Below are positions 1-11,258 of a stretch of 64,000 bases of DNA, one piece after another. Every line of letters begins with the position of its first letter. Position 1 is the stretch's first letter. Source of the DNA: Tricholomella constricta (lineage: Eukaryota; Basidiomycota; Agaricomycetes; Agaricales; Lyophyllaceae); assembly GCA_013368375.1 (NCBI GenBank), contig JAACJP010000032.1, positions 1 through 64,000 of the forward strand. Reading direction: 5' to 3'. The notes below the pieces were generated by a model. The model saw nothing but the letters and a program-made list of their open reading frames with translations, ran no database searches and was not told the DNA's origin. Made by a program: the position numbers and the translations under genes.

Positions 1-222
1 TACGGGGTTGGGGGATCCTTGCGAGACACCAGACACGTTAAGCTAGACCAATCTGTGGGATTCTGCTAAGTACGTGTACAGGGTGAAGGTGCAAAGGATT
101 ATCTAAGCATAAACTGTACAGGACATTTATATACGCATAACAAAGATGGTCGTGCATTACCAGACGGTAATGCCAAACAGGTCGCGTCTCAATATAGACA
201 TATTGTAACGCGCGTCGTTACA
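1..222 (-). mobile_element. LTR of the Gypsy B family, cut by the window edge
   Basis: This is a third copy of the 234-bp LTR seen at 17108-17341 and 38104-38337. It lacks its first bases because the window starts inside it, has a 1-bp deletion near the inner CGCCG run, and ends in CGTTACA at 222. In minus-strand orientation any internal sequence would lie to the left, outside the window. The polypurine tract seen next to the 3' LTR at 17344 is absent here, so this is either a solo LTR or a 5' LTR. Seen directly from the repeat match; the solo/5' choice is open. Confidence 0.85.
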
Positions 223-463
223 AAAAACCTCTTGTCGAAAGGCATTGTAAATCCCATCATCTCACGCTTGATTGGCACTGGTCCCTCTGTTTTTGACAAG
301 ACTCCTTGGAGCACACTGCGGACGCAGCAAGAGTCCGCGCCCGAATTCCCTACCCGAAACGAAAACACTTCGCAAGAATAAAACCAGCGATTCCGCCCGG
401 GTAAGAACAATCGCCAGAGTATCCGACCGTCCTTTTCTGCTGATTGTGTCTTCTCCAAAGTCA
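223..463. other. No gene recognised
   Basis: Sequence between the LTR and the first ATG of the split host gene. Nothing convincing is seen. It may hold the promoter or an upstream exon of the host gene, since a possible intron acceptor lies just before 464. Confidence 0.4.
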
Positions 464-721
464 TGTCCAAATTCGCTTTTGGGATGTCGCTTCTGGACCT
501 GCACGAGGATGACACGAAGCCCACATTGGAAGCCATTCTGCTGTTGGAGGTTAATGGCGGATTCGACCTCGGACGGGCTAAACGGCTCTGGGGGCCTTGA
601 AACTTGTCTTGTTGGTTCCCTTTCTTTTGATCTCCTCCTAATAAACCCTCACGCGCTCTTCATCAGCCTATCGACCCCTTACGCTGGAAGGTCTTTGAGC
701 CTGCGGGACAAACGGACATCC
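464..721 (+). pseudogene. 5' part of a host gene split by the LINE
   Basis: An ATG at 464 opens a short frame starting MSKFAFGMSLLDLHEDD. A plausible intron runs from GTTAAT near 551 to an acceptor TTCATCAG just before CCTATCGACC (about 663). The frame then reads PIDPLRWKVFEPAG up to the target-site duplication at 709-721. Joining 721 to 7235, with the LINE and one duplication removed, keeps this frame open into the ORF at 7235-7707. So the two pieces are one gene. The exon structure upstream is inferred. The protein family is not recognised. Confidence 0.5.
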
Positions 722-1190
722 TTTTTTTTTTTTTTTTTTTTTAAAAAATCCCTGTTTATCGACCTCTGGGCGTGGCCCATGTCGGTCCTCACTATCCTAA
801 GTACAAAATAATAAATCGGGGCCCCTTCGCCTTCTTTATTCCTGCACCTGCTGAGCTTGTGAATGCACACTTTGACGGGCCATGCTCGTCGCCCCCCAAA
901 GGCCCGAAACCCAACATATGGTCCCGTTTTAGACACCTTGCCCTGACGTGTGAGGTGTACCTTTTCCAGTTCTTCGTTTTTGTATGCGGTGAGTTGTTCG
1001 GCAACAATGTGCTCGGCCCCAAGGGGGTTTTGCACGAGTAGGCGGACCGCTGGAAGACGGTAACTGCAGGAGAGAAGTTAGTAAGTAAATTCCCTGGCAG
1101 GCCAAATGGCCCCCATCTCGGGACTCCTTCCTTCCCCTTTCCCTGCCTTTTGAGCCTCCTCTGTGACGAGCGAAAGTGGGTTGTGGTTCT
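722..1190 (-). other. LINE 3' UTR and poly(A) tail
   Basis: Non-coding stretch between the ORF2 stop (1191-1193) and the poly(A) tail, which appears as about 21 T residues from 722 on the plus strand. The left target duplication ends at 721, directly beside it. Confidence 0.7.
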
Positions 1191-4100
1191 TCAGGTGCCG
1201 AGGTCGTCGGCGTCGTCCCAGTCGTATTCGTAGTCGATTTCTGGCTGTGGTGCGTCATCCTCATCTCCGTGCGTGTAATTGTAAGGGGAAACATCACCGA
1301 ATGTTGCTTTAAATCTTCCTGTGTCGGCAACGTATCTCAGCAAGTATTTCGCCCCCTTCCTGGTTCCGTAGATTACTTCAGACATGTAGGCGTCGCGTCC
1401 GAGTGCGGAGCGGAAGTCCTGTCGCTCGTCGTGGAACCTGCTGCACTGATATAGGAAATGCCGTAGCGTTTCCACCACATCATCCTCGCATTGTTCACAT
1501 TTCGGGGAGTCGACGGCTTGTAGGCAGTGGAGATGTTTGTTGAGCGGGGCGTGCCCGGTTCGCAGCTGGACGAGTAGGCTGTGTTGGCGTCTCGTGAGTC
1601 CCTCCGCGACTCGTCGAAAGTTCGGGAATGGGAAGCCGTCTTTGAGATGTTCGTACTTCGCGAATCGGGGCGATTTCTGCCAGTGTTCTTGCCATTTCGC
1701 TTTGAGGTAGGCATTGTGGATCTGCTTCAGTGCTGATATGCTTGTTGGGAGTTCGCTGTTTTTCCGTATGTATGCTGGTAGTCGGTTTGATAGGCTGGTC
1801 GTGCCCTGGGCGGCGTCCTTCGCTGCTTTGTCGACAAGTTCGTTTCCGTCAGCCCCGGAGTGTCCCGATATCCACGAGATTTGAAGGTTGAAAGTTGGTC
1901 GATGCCGTTCGTTTCGTGCGATTTGTCGGGCTTGCTCGTGTATTGCATCGAAGTGGTAATGGCTTTGTCGCTGCCGGTAAATCGCTAGAGACTGAATGAC
2001 GCCTTGGTTGTCGAGAGCGAGCGAGGTCGATCGTGGTAAGGCTGTTTCGATCAGTAACTGCATACCTAGGGCCACGCCTACGGCTTCCGCTTCGAAAGTC
2101 GTGTTGCGGCTGAGGGGTCCTAAGTGGTATTGTAGTTTGATGGGCGGTTTGTTGTTGACGATGAGTATGGCTGCTGCTCCTGCTTGTCCTTTGTAGCCCC
2201 ATCCGTCCGTGTATATCTTGATGTGGGCCCGGTTGTCGAGATCTTCCTGGAGTGACGCCTCTCTCGTTTTGGCGATTTGCGTAGTGAACGGGTGTTGGTA
2301 GGTTGGCAGCTGGCGGACGGGATTTATAGTCTCGATGTCGTTCGGGTCGAGGTGATAGATGTCTGTCAAATTGTGCAATGGTGAGCGATGACGTTTAATG
2401 TTATACCTTGTGCAGTTCCGAACGTGTTTATGCAGCGGGTGTGCCTCAGGTAGAGCAGCTATTTGCATCGCCGACCGATGGCAGATCTTGTCCAGGAGGA
2501 GGTCGACGGGCGGGAGGTTGGCGTGGAGTTCGAGTGCGTCTGTCGGAGCGGATCGCATTGAGCCAGTTATTGCGATGAGTGCCAGTCGCTGTATCTTTGC
2601 CATTCGTTTAGCCGGTCCCACCGAGCCAGAGTCTCGTTTGTGTTGTGGCTGTCTCCGAATCGGTGTGTACCAACCATCGGTGGCGTAGGCGAATTTGAGG
2701 ACCGCTACTGCTGTGAATAAGCGTTCCATGAACTCGGGCTTGATACCCGTCGAAGGTCATGTGATCCGTTTGAACATAAGGGCAAATTTGGTGCCTTTCC
2801 CCAGTGCGTACTTGGCGTGTTGTTTCCATCGAAATTCGTCGTCAACCATTACACCTAAAAACCTGGCAACGTTAGTCGGTTGGATCGTTGTACCTCGCAG
2901 AATGATTGGTGGTCGCGCTCTTCGAATAGTCTTGCCTTGCCGGTTGGGGTCAGCGTCTCTTTTTTGCATGAAGTGGAGTAGTTCGAATTTGCTTGTTTCG
3001 AATTTCGAGTTGTGTTGCTCGGACCATCGGTAGGCGCCTCTTCGTCGTTCCATCATCTTCTTGAGCATACTGTTGGTTTCTTCGAAGGAGGCTCCAGAGG
3101 CGAGGTAGGCTCCGTCGTCAACGAAACCCAAAGCCATCTGGCGTCGTCCTTTTGGGATCTCTAACAAGTCAGCATTGTAGAAGAGGTATAGTATCATGGA
3201 TACCGGATCTCCTTGGCCTATTCCGTTAGTTACGTTGAACCAGTCGGAGGTGTAGTCGTCGAATTTGAGCTTGGTCCTCCTGCCCGTCAGTAGCCGTTCC
3301 GTGAAGTTGACATAAGCTTCCGGTACTTGTCGTTTTCACATGTTGTGAAGCAATCGGTCCAACACCGCGTTAGGGAAGGCTCCTTCGATGTCGAGGAAGA
3401 GGGCGGACACCACTCTCCCTTGGCGCCACTCGTGCTTAATCCAATTCGTCATCAGGTGCAGCGAGTCCGTTGTCATTCGTCCCGGTCGGCCTCCGAATTG
3501 TGTGCATGGGATCAGTTGGTGTTTCTCCATGATGTGCGTTAGGTCTTCCGCTACAATGGCTGTCAGTAGTTTTGCTAGTGTGTTGAGTAGGGCTATCAGT
3601 CGGTACGCTTTCGCTGCGTCGTAGTTTGGTTTCCCCAGCTTTCGTAGTATGACTGTAATGATGTCCCTCCATCCTGGGTAGTAGGTTTCCAGCGTGAAGA
3701 CCGCCCTGTAGATGTGCAGTAGATGGTCCTTGATAATCGGGTAGGCCTTCTTGAGGACAATATTAGGTATGCCGTCATTGCCGCATGCCTTGTATGGGCT
3801 GAGTTTTGCGACGCTCCTTCGGATCTGTTCCTCAGTAATCTGTCCGCTGGTCGGCAGGGGCTCGGGGTATGCGTAGTTAGTTGGCACCGAGGAGGCTTCC
3901 GGTGGGTCCGGAAATAGTGTGCGCGCGAAGAGCCGGCCCTTCTCCTCGTTGGTGACGGCCTCCTTCGTTCGGTTATCGTCGCCGATGTACTTCAGTGTTG
4001 GGATCCGTGTTTTGCCGCCGTCGCCTGTTGGGTCAGTAATATAACGGTTCGCGATCCAGAGTTCCCGTTCCATGGCTGTCTCCAGAAAGTCCCGCCAGTG

Positions 4101-5242
4101 TTCGGATTTCGCCTTTAGGATTTCAGCTGCGTACAGTTTCTTCGCTTCGTCCAGAAGTACACTGCTTTCGTGGTTTTCCAGTCCGCGGTATCGGTGGGCG
4201 ATGGCGCTCAATCTGTTTACTTTTTTGCGTGAGTTTTCCAAGTCCCTGCTCCACCATCAGCGCATGTGGGACGTGATCTGTGTCATCGGAACAACCTCGG
4301 CAATCGATTCCTGTAGGGCTTCCGTCAGTTGGGCTACCTGGAGTTGGAAGTCGGCCTCCGTTTGTATGGGCTGCGGTGGGGCAAAGTCGCGGGCCGTGAT
4401 CTTGGATTCCAGGTTTTCGCTGAATGCCGTCCAATCCGTCATGCGGTAGTTCCTGGTCGGTTCCGTCGGATGCTTCTTAATCGGGATGTCGAATATCGAG
4501 GCGATGGGTAGGTGGTCAGTGCACGGTCCCTGGAGCACTGGTATCGTTTCACATCTCGTGTGGTAGTCTTCCAGGTTCCCGCTACAGAAATGTTATCCGG
4601 TCTGGTCCAATTTTTTGAGCGCCTAGCCTGCAGCGTCGGCATTCCTCTGGGCAGAATCATTACCATGTCAAACTCGGCGAGCATTTCTATTAGGATCTGC
4701 GCGTCCCTCGTTGCTTGCGCTGTGAACAGGTGGTGATTGCGCGCTTCGTCCCAGAGTGGATCGTGTCGATTAAAGTCGCCTGCCCAAATCATGTAGTCGT
4801 TTCCTCGTTCGCAGTACTTGTGGCGGTTCGTTTCGATGAAGTCGTTGAGCGCGTCGAGGTTCCGGGAGTGAGTACAGTCGTTGTATATATTGAATAGTGT
4901 CAGCCGGCCAAAATCGCCTCGTAATTGGATCGCAGTTAGGTCGTTGTTATTCGGGAGTGTAATTTGTGACCATGTGTTCGTGTCGAGGTCCGTATTGACG
5001 AGCATCACGGACCTGATAGTACTATCCTTGTCAGTAAGGTGAGAAGTGGGGTATATTACTCGCCAGGCTCTGGAGGCTCGTGTTTTTCTTTCTGAGTCGA
5101 TGTATGGTTCTTGTATAATTATAATATCCCATTCTTTCGCGAGTGTGTTGGAGTTCAGGAGGTTGTATTGCGCCGTTTTCGATTTCGCCAGGTTTTGTTG
5201 TAGAATTCGCAGTCGTTTCGTTGTGGGATCTGGTTCCATCAT
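1191..5242 (-). pseudogene. LINE ORF2: endonuclease, reverse transcriptase, RNase H
   Basis: Makes the target nick and copies the RNA. From the ATG at 5242: an APE-type endonuclease (QNLAKSKTAQYNLLN, IIIQEPYID, WAGDFNRHDPLWDE), then reverse transcriptase with the catalytic motif as FVDD (about 3114-3125), then RNase H with YTDGWG, an E in FEAEAVG, LALDNQG and SGHSGADGNELVDKAA, and a Cys/His end (CEQC..HFLYQC). The frame is broken by TGA codons at 4257-4259, 3336-3338 and 2757-2759, each fitting a CGA-to-TGA change, and by a frameshift near 4550. Domain order and length are otherwise complete, so loss of function looks recent. Confidence 0.9.
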
Positions 5243-5249
5243 TAGTTAC

Positions 5250-7031
5250 TTACCGGGTTGTTCCCTCGATAATGTGGTTCCATGGATGGCGATCTAGAGG
5301 CCCTCTGACTGGCGTTCGGTCCTGTAGCTGGGGGGCTAAGCTCGAGTTGTTTTTGACCTGCATCCATTGGACGGTCTGGCTGGGGGCAGGCGTCGGTTGG
5401 CTGAGGGTCGGGACGAGACTGACTTCGCGGCTAGGTGGCGGTTCGCGACCCGTTTGTTTCTGGCGTTGGCTTTGCTGGGCTTGTACCGTTGGATTAGCGT
5501 AGGCTGGCTTGGGGGGCGTAGACCTGGGCACTGTCGCATGGGTCCATGGCTCCTCGGTGGGGAAGTAGGGCATCGCGTTCTCGGGCATTCTTGCGTTAAG
5601 CTCGTCCCGCTTCTTCTTGTAGATTGGGCAGTGTCGTCTGTCGCCGCTAATGTGTCCTCTTCGTCCACAGGGGATGCAGTAGATTTGTTCGCTGTTACAG
5701 TCGCGCGCCGAGTGACCATCGTCGCCACACCGTCCGCAGTAGGTCACGCTCCTGTGGCACGCATTTGCTAAGTGGTCCCAGTCTTGACATTTGTAGCAGC
5801 GGAGCGGTTCCTTGTGGTCCTTCTCGACGCTAATCCTTTCGCCGAGGATGAACAAACCCCTTACGGCCAGTTCGTTAGCTACCGTTTGGTCGTATAGTCG
5901 TATCGCTAAGTGGGCCGACTGTTGTCCGGGTGATCTTCTTTCCTTGGGCTTGATCCACTTCAGAGAGGCGATGGCTCCTGGTGGTATCCTGTTATTCTCA
6001 AGTACAGAATCACGATGGTCAGCAAGCGACGGGTCGAACTCGACTGACACAAATTTGGCAATCATGTTGAACGTACATCTCTGGAGCATAGCTCCAGTGC
6101 TGAGTCCATTCGAGAAGTCACTTGCATGGTCGTTGATCCATTTCGCCGCCGCCTTGGTGTTGGTCTCGAAAAGGATGCCGCCGTTTACTAGTCATCGGGC
6201 TGCGCATATGGTGTGTTTTGATGTAATGTCGACCATGGCGATGGCGGTGTTAGCTTTGTTCACGAGTTCGGCGAGGCTGCATTCTTTGAGGTTCGTGTTG
6301 TCGGCATCATAGTCCACGTCGACGAGTAGCTGTCGCATCTTGATGGCTTCTCTGGCGCGCGTTCGAGGGTCGATATTTCCGTTCATGGTGAATGGTACTT
6401 GGCTGGCGTTGGGTTTACTGGCGAGGGCGTCCCTGTAGGATGTTACTGTCTTCTCTATGGTCCGGGCTGTTTCTTGAATCTCCGAGCTGGCTTGTTTCGC
6501 TTGTTCGTGGGATGTAGTGGTAGCGTCGATCAAGTCCGTTCGAAGGTCAGCGACTGTGGATTCGATAAGCGATTTCATCTCCCTTCGGTTCTGCTCTAGC
6601 TGCTTGTTGATCTCCCGAGATACTTCGTCCTTCAGTACGTTGTGGTCCAGTGTTCCCACCAAGTAGGCGCAGGCGAGGATCGCGTTGTGGTTGTCCGGGT
6701 TGTCGACTATCCCCTCGTGGTTGGCTAGAACATGCAATATGTTCGACAGTGTCGTAGCATTGGGCTTCCCGGGCGCACGAATCATCCCTAGGGTGCGGAG
6801 GTGCTTCTCACTCAACTGTGTATTATGACGTAGGGCTTCCTCGCCGTTCTCACTGTCCTCCTTGTCCATTTCATCCGACCACGCCTGACTTCCTTTATCT
6901 GGGTTTTCTTTAGCGGGTTTTTTCAGGAGAGAGTCCTCCAGTGTGGTCTGTTTCGCGTTCGCTTTTGCTGCGGTCGCTGTTGTTCTGGTTCTAGTCATCG
7001 GTGTCGGTTTTGGGGGTTGGCTGGGCGCCAT
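5250..7031 (-). pseudogene. LINE ORF1 (gag-like, CCHC knuckles)
   Basis: Likely the nucleic-acid-binding protein of the LINE particle. The ATG at 7031 opens a Thr/Ala/Lys-rich start and a helical middle. One in-frame TGA at 6192-6194 interrupts it; the same frame then runs open to 5250, about 594 codons in all. The second half holds Cys-knuckle motifs: CYKCQDWDHLANAC, CGRCGDDGHSARDC and CIPCGRRGH. The stop is TGA followed by CTA and G, the known leaky context, so readthrough cannot be excluded, but a CGA-to-TGA mutation fits the rest of the element. ORF2 starts 8 bp downstream. Confidence 0.85.
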
Positions 7032-7221
7032 TTGCGCCTTCTTAGAGTGGGGAGGGGGGTTTAAAACTCTCTTGGTAGGCCTTAGATAGTGGTATAGTAG
7101 ATTTTACGGAGGGAGTAGTCTAGCGGAGGGCTGCTACGTCGTATTCGACGTTGCTGCCGCTGTGCCAAAATTCCGGGGTCCTAGGGGTGCCACGTGGTCC
7201 GGAGCCAAGAGAGTTTTTTTT

Positions 7222-7234
7222 CAAATGGACATCC
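7222..7234. repeat. Target-site duplication of the LINE (right copy)
   Basis: CAAATGGACATCC here matches CAAACGGACATCC at 709-721 except for one C/T change at a CpG. It marks the exact LINE 5' end at 7221. Confidence 0.8.
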
Positions 7235-7707
7235 TATCCCCTTTCACAATACACATCCTCTCAGAGTTCCATGGCTCTTTAAACGTCATTGGTGGGGCCC
7301 TTTCGACGATATTTACGACTCAAGCTGATGGCATGAAAACAGAGTCCTCTGTCTTCAAAAGCACTTGGAGGATGCGAAACATGCGTTTCAAAACACAAAC
7401 ACACCTCGCATCGGTGCGTCCTCGAGTCAACACAGTGATGCACCGCGTCCAAAAATTCGTCGAACAATCGAGTCTTGCGGAATGTTACGACCAAGCCCAG
7501 CAAGACATGCGTTCCTTGGAGTGGCGCTTCAAACAGTGGACGGCCGAGCTGTCGCTCGGGCAGCAAGTCCTTCTGGGCCTCATTGCAATCGCGATGCTCA
7601 TGCTATATCTCATCTTGACTTTTCCTGGCAAGTCTCGCCCGGCCAACGGACCCGTCAGGGTGCGTTTGGCTAAGGAGGCACTCAATGCGACAACGACAGA
7701 GGACTGA
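7235..7707 (+). pseudogene. 3' part of the LINE-split host gene, single-pass membrane protein
   Basis: The frame runs open from the duplication to a TGA at 7705-7707. It encodes a hydrophilic, helical stretch (QQDMRSLEWRFKQWTAEL) and then one strong hydrophobic segment (QVLLGLIAIAMLMLYLILTF) about 30 residues before the end. This suggests a C-terminally anchored membrane protein. An ATG at 7162 lies inside the LINE and is not the native start. The upstream coding part lies at 464-721. No family was recognised. The following 400 bp to 8130 hold no gene I can support. Confidence 0.6.
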
Positions 7708-8129
7708 TGCCTGCTTCAGCTGCTGCGAGATGGAATATGCAACATTTTACTTATATGCCCTATCACTTTCATTCTTTATGCGGCGCCTCGTGCCTGTATT
7801 ATCTCACTTATGCACCCGGTACCTACTTGGACTCTTCCTATACCCATCCTTTTGGTCCCCCAAACGTCAAACTTGTTGTACTCAATAGTTTATGTCGAAT
7901 CCAATCACCTCCCACAAAAGTCGTACTCTTAGACTCGAACCAGTATTTACCTGCGGACCTGATGTTGAAATCAAAGGGTCGTTTGATCACATACCTATTT
8001 TGCGGTAGCGTTGATCGACTGTCACTGTCGTTAACTCTCGCAACTTCTTTAGGGGCTGGTATGAGTCTATCGTAACCGGTATAGTTAGTAGTCTACAAAA
8101 TCAACTTTGGAAAAACGTTTCCTTTTATT

Positions 8130-9420
8130 CTACAGTGATTCAAACGCAGCAGCAATCACAGCCTTCTGCTGCACGGCATAAAGCTTCCCAATTCCAGACG
8201 CAGGCAGCGCGCTCTCCTTCCATCCCCGATACTCCAATGTGCCATCATAATCAATTGCCTCAAACACCGGCTGAATCCTACTCGCCACATGCGTGTACGA
8301 TCCCTGGTTCTTCGGTTCCTCTTGGAGGTAGAAGATCTCGTCAGTGCGGGTGTATCTTTGCAAAGTCTCCGTGAGTTTATTGAAGGGAAACAGCGAGAGC
8401 TCTTCGATGCAAACGAAGGCAACGTCGTCATTCAGTCCGCGTGCTTCGCGCTCCTTGATGAGGTCGTAGTAAATCTTTCTCAACACAAGAACGACGCGCT
8501 TGACCTGGCTTGCATCCGCGATGGGATCATGGGATCATCAAGGACTGGTTGGAAGCGGCTGCCCTTGCTGAGTTCCGAGATCGAGAAGCCTGGGTAGCAC
8601 AGTCAGATCGGCACGCCGTGTCATGGTAAGTGGGTGCAGCCTACCGATAAACGCAAGAGCCCCTTCCATGCAGCATCAGCAAGGGGCTTGCGGAAGTTCC
8701 TCTTGATTTGCCGCCTCAAAAGATAGAAATGCTGCGCAGGGGTGGTCGGGAAGACGACATGCATGTCAAAGTTTGGGGGTTCATTGTTGGGCTTGGGCAC
8801 ATAAGGATCATCGGACAACTGATAAAAAAGCAAATCAGCATCAGATCAGAGGCCTCGACGTTAAGGTTTCGGGCACACCTTAAGCATTCTCTCGATACGG
8901 GAGGAAGAATGTTCCAGACCGGCACCGTCCAGACCGTGAGGGAGAAGCAGAACGATTCTGCTTTGCTTAAGCCATTTCGCTGCAGACTAATTAGTCATAG
9001 ACCTAAGGATTTTGACGATACCATGTTTTACTTTCTGCAGAAACCACGTAGGTATCAATAATAACCTGCGCACCATTGAAGAAGTTGCCAAACTGAAGCC
9101 ACATTGTTAATTTGAAATATTTATTACTTGGAATGAACTGCTCCCAGATTGGCAAGATATTGGGTCGTTCCCAACTTGTGCCATATTCAAACTGGACGAC
9201 ATGGTCAATTCAACTAGAACACCGCTGTTTCTGAATAGACTTACCCTGAGTACAGCCATCTCATTCAGTAGATTAAGGGTGGTCACAAGAGACAATGAGC
9301 AATGGACAACACGAACCATATCGCTCCTCCGCAAGTGTAAACCCATCCCGGCAAAGCTGTTTTTCCCGGTTATCACTTGTGCTGACCGCCTTCTGCGACC
9401 AGTGTTCTCCTGATAAGTAA
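8130..9420 (-). pseudogene. 2-oxoglutarate dehydrogenase E1-like (DHTKD1/OGDH type), 3' portion
   Basis: The family decarboxylates 2-oxo acids with thiamine diphosphate in mitochondria. Read on the minus strand: [52 protein letters not shown], then [20 protein letters not shown], then the C-terminus with EREARGLND, FYLQEEPKNQGSYTHVASRI, ending at 8130. Introns fit at 9192-9244, 8980-9031 and 8819-8878 with GT..AG borders. The N-terminal half is missing; beyond about 9380 only a faint frameshifted trace remains. Around 8500-8640 the match is patchy. Retained introns mean a DNA-level copy or a decayed locus rather than a retrocopy. Confidence 0.8.
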
Positions 9421-9616
9421 TGAATCAGTAACTGAACCTTACACCGCGGGGGGAAGCCCAAAACATCGGAGATTTCATTTTGAATATATTTTAATAATGG
9501 ATCTAATATCAAATAAATTCAACATATATCCGAAATTTCAAAATATATCCGACGCTTATATGGGCTTATGCCCGCAGTGTTATTCATGAAATGAGGCAAC
9601 GCACTCGAGCGCGCCA

Positions 9617-9874
9617 ACTTCAATCTCTAGTAGAGATTGAAGTCAATAACATGTATGCACACACTCCAATAGTCACGTTATCGTCCGATTGCTCGGACGA
9701 CAACGTGATCAGATGGACGTACACATGCACATGACCATCCAATAGCCGATTGGTAATCATTGATAGTACCAGAATGCAGAACCAAACATCATCACTGATT
9801 ATCAAAATTGATCCAACATTTTCCCACACTGCGCTCTTGGAGTAGGAAGACCAAGTTCTATAAATAGAACTTGG
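9617..9874. repeat. Cluster of four palindromes in an AT-rich intergenic stretch
   Basis: Perfect 13-bp arms around one G at 9617-9643. Stem TCACGTT.TCGTCCGA with its complement and loop TTGC at 9673-9708. CCAAT/ATTGG at 9739-9753. CCAAGTTCTAT/ATAGAACTTGG with a 2-nt loop at 9851-9874, which contains a TATAAATA-like core. No coding sequence is seen from about 9420 to 9934. Confidence 0.8.
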
Positions 9875-9934
9875 AACACATGTACGCTATCCTGCCCTAA
9901 CGTTCTAATTCCTGTGCACAACACTAACTATGAT

Positions 9935-10531
9935 TTACTCGATCTGCCTCCAGTTCTGGACATGGCCGCCATAGTAGATGCGCATAAAGTGCACCGATGG
10001 CTTGGCATGATCACGGACCATGTCTTCCCCCGGCGCATTTCGTTTATGGGGGTAATAGACGAAGTGGGGGACCACGTGAACATTTATACGATCCACTCGC
10101 AGCTGATGACACCAGGGCATAGGAAATCCCATTAGGCCCACATCTGCACCGTTGACCAAGACATTGGCAGGTGCAATTAGAACCGGGACCGGCAGTGGAG
10201 CGTGACTGCGACCTTGGTCATGAACATCGACAAATCCTAGGGCAGGGTCGATAATCCAATCTGCTCCATTCATGACCTGTGATTGAGTGACAAGGACACC
10301 CTGGCCCAATCCAACACAAACATGAAGCAGGCGGCGGGGACCAAAGCCCTCAGGAAGGCCCATGTTGTTGAATTCAATGTCTATCTGGCGCTGTTGGTCG
10401 GTAAACAATCCAGAAGCGCCAATGAACTTCCTTGATGGCATAGGTAGAGAACCTGGAAAACTCGCAATCAGCCTCAGGTTGTCATGAGAGAAATGACCGA
10501 CACTAGTGTGACTGGAGAAGCTGACCGCCAC
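9935..10531 (-). CDS. Hypothetical protein
   Basis: A 198-codon open frame rich in hydrophobic and His residues, with no recognised domain or membrane segment. The stop is at 9935-9937. The true gene may extend upstream: the frame is open to about 10549, where a CAG acceptor and a GTGAGT 37 bp further on could mark a very short intron, followed by an exon ending TVTTTVSLN. That intron is shorter than usual, so the start is uncertain. No convincing homology. Confidence 0.4.
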   Translation of the reverse strand: MAVSFSSHTSVGHFSHDNLRLIASFPGSLPMPSRKFIGASGLFTDQQRQIDIEFNNMGLPEGFGPRRLLHVCVGLGQGVLVTQSQVMNGADWIIDPALGFVDVHDQGRSHAPLPVPVLIAPANVLVNGADVGLMGFPMPWCHQLRVDRINVHVVPHFVYYPHKRNAPGEDMVRDHAKPSVHFMRIYYGGHVQNWRQIE

Positions 10532-10606
10532 AATAACATCGACTGAAGTCTGAGGACGAATAGGACCTAGATATACGAGTACTCACGTTCAGAGAAACGG
10601 TGGTGG

Positions 10607-11258
10607 TTACTGTCTTCTTCGAAGCAAAGTCGAGAGGCTGAAGATGAAAGAAACGACACCAGATTTGCAATATTTATGCAAGGCTATTACAATAACTTGA
10701 ACGAGACAGGGCTGTTCTCGAACGGAAGCACTTGGAAAAACAAAAGATTGGAATCGATGGATGGGATGGATGGATAGAATTATGTGGCCAGCATTCCTTT
10801 GTTGTGTCAAGGTCCATTCTATCAGAACCGTGGCGTGGCAAGTCAGCAATAGTGTGGCGCGCCATCTCCGTAAGAATCACCTAAAAACAATCACCCTTCG
10901 GAGAATTCCCGGACAGGAACACAAAGGGAACAAGCAATAGTAAAAAACCTCGATCCCATTGTTCGTATTTGAAACACATTGGTTGATTTGTTATCTTTTT
11001 CTTGTCTTTTTCTGTGCCTTTAGTGCGACCAATATATCAGTGACGGTACGGCTAGCCATCGACACCTACGTGAATAGGAGCGCTTGTGTTTTCATGAATC
11101 ATGAACGGACAATCCTTGTTGCCGAGGTGCAGTGGCACAGACTAGTACAATAGTTCCCCTTCGAATCACGGCTGGGATATAAACTGTCACGTCCATGTTG
11201 ACACGCCCGGCGTATTTAAACTCTCTGCCACGCAGCTGCATCATTACCGCCTCCCACT
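10607..11258. promoter_or_regulatory. Intergenic region with the likely promoter of 11259
   Basis: No gene that I can support. GATATAAA lies near 11176 and GTATTTAAA near 11212, the latter about 45 bp before the ATG at 11259; either could be a TATA box. A CCTCC-rich stretch lies just before the ATG. Confidence 0.4.

Larger units (their letters stand above)
722..7221 (-). mobile_element. LINE (non-LTR retrotransposon) with APE endonuclease, RT and RNase H
   Basis: Minus-strand element with the order ORF1 (CCHC knuckles), endonuclease, reverse transcriptase, RNase H, 3' UTR, poly(A). The poly(A) tail is the T-tract at 722-742 on the plus strand. Imperfect 13-bp target duplications flank it (709-721 and 7222-7234, CAAA[C/T]GGACATCC). 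The layout fits RNase H-bearing LINEs of the Tad1/I group known in fungi; the clade is an inference. Four in-frame TGA codons and a frameshift make this copy inactive as it stands. Confidence 0.9.

Noticed and set aside
720..742. T-tract as a promoter or terminator element
   Set aside because: It sits exactly between the LINE 3' UTR and the target duplication, so it is the poly(A) tail.
1191..7031. UGA read as an amino acid (alternative code or selenocysteine)
   Set aside because: Host exons and the pol ORFs of A and E read well in the standard code, and the stops sit where CGA is expected.
10674..10880. Short minus-strand ORF as first exon of the 9935-10531 gene
   Set aside because: No matching splice pair of normal length links it to the downstream frame.
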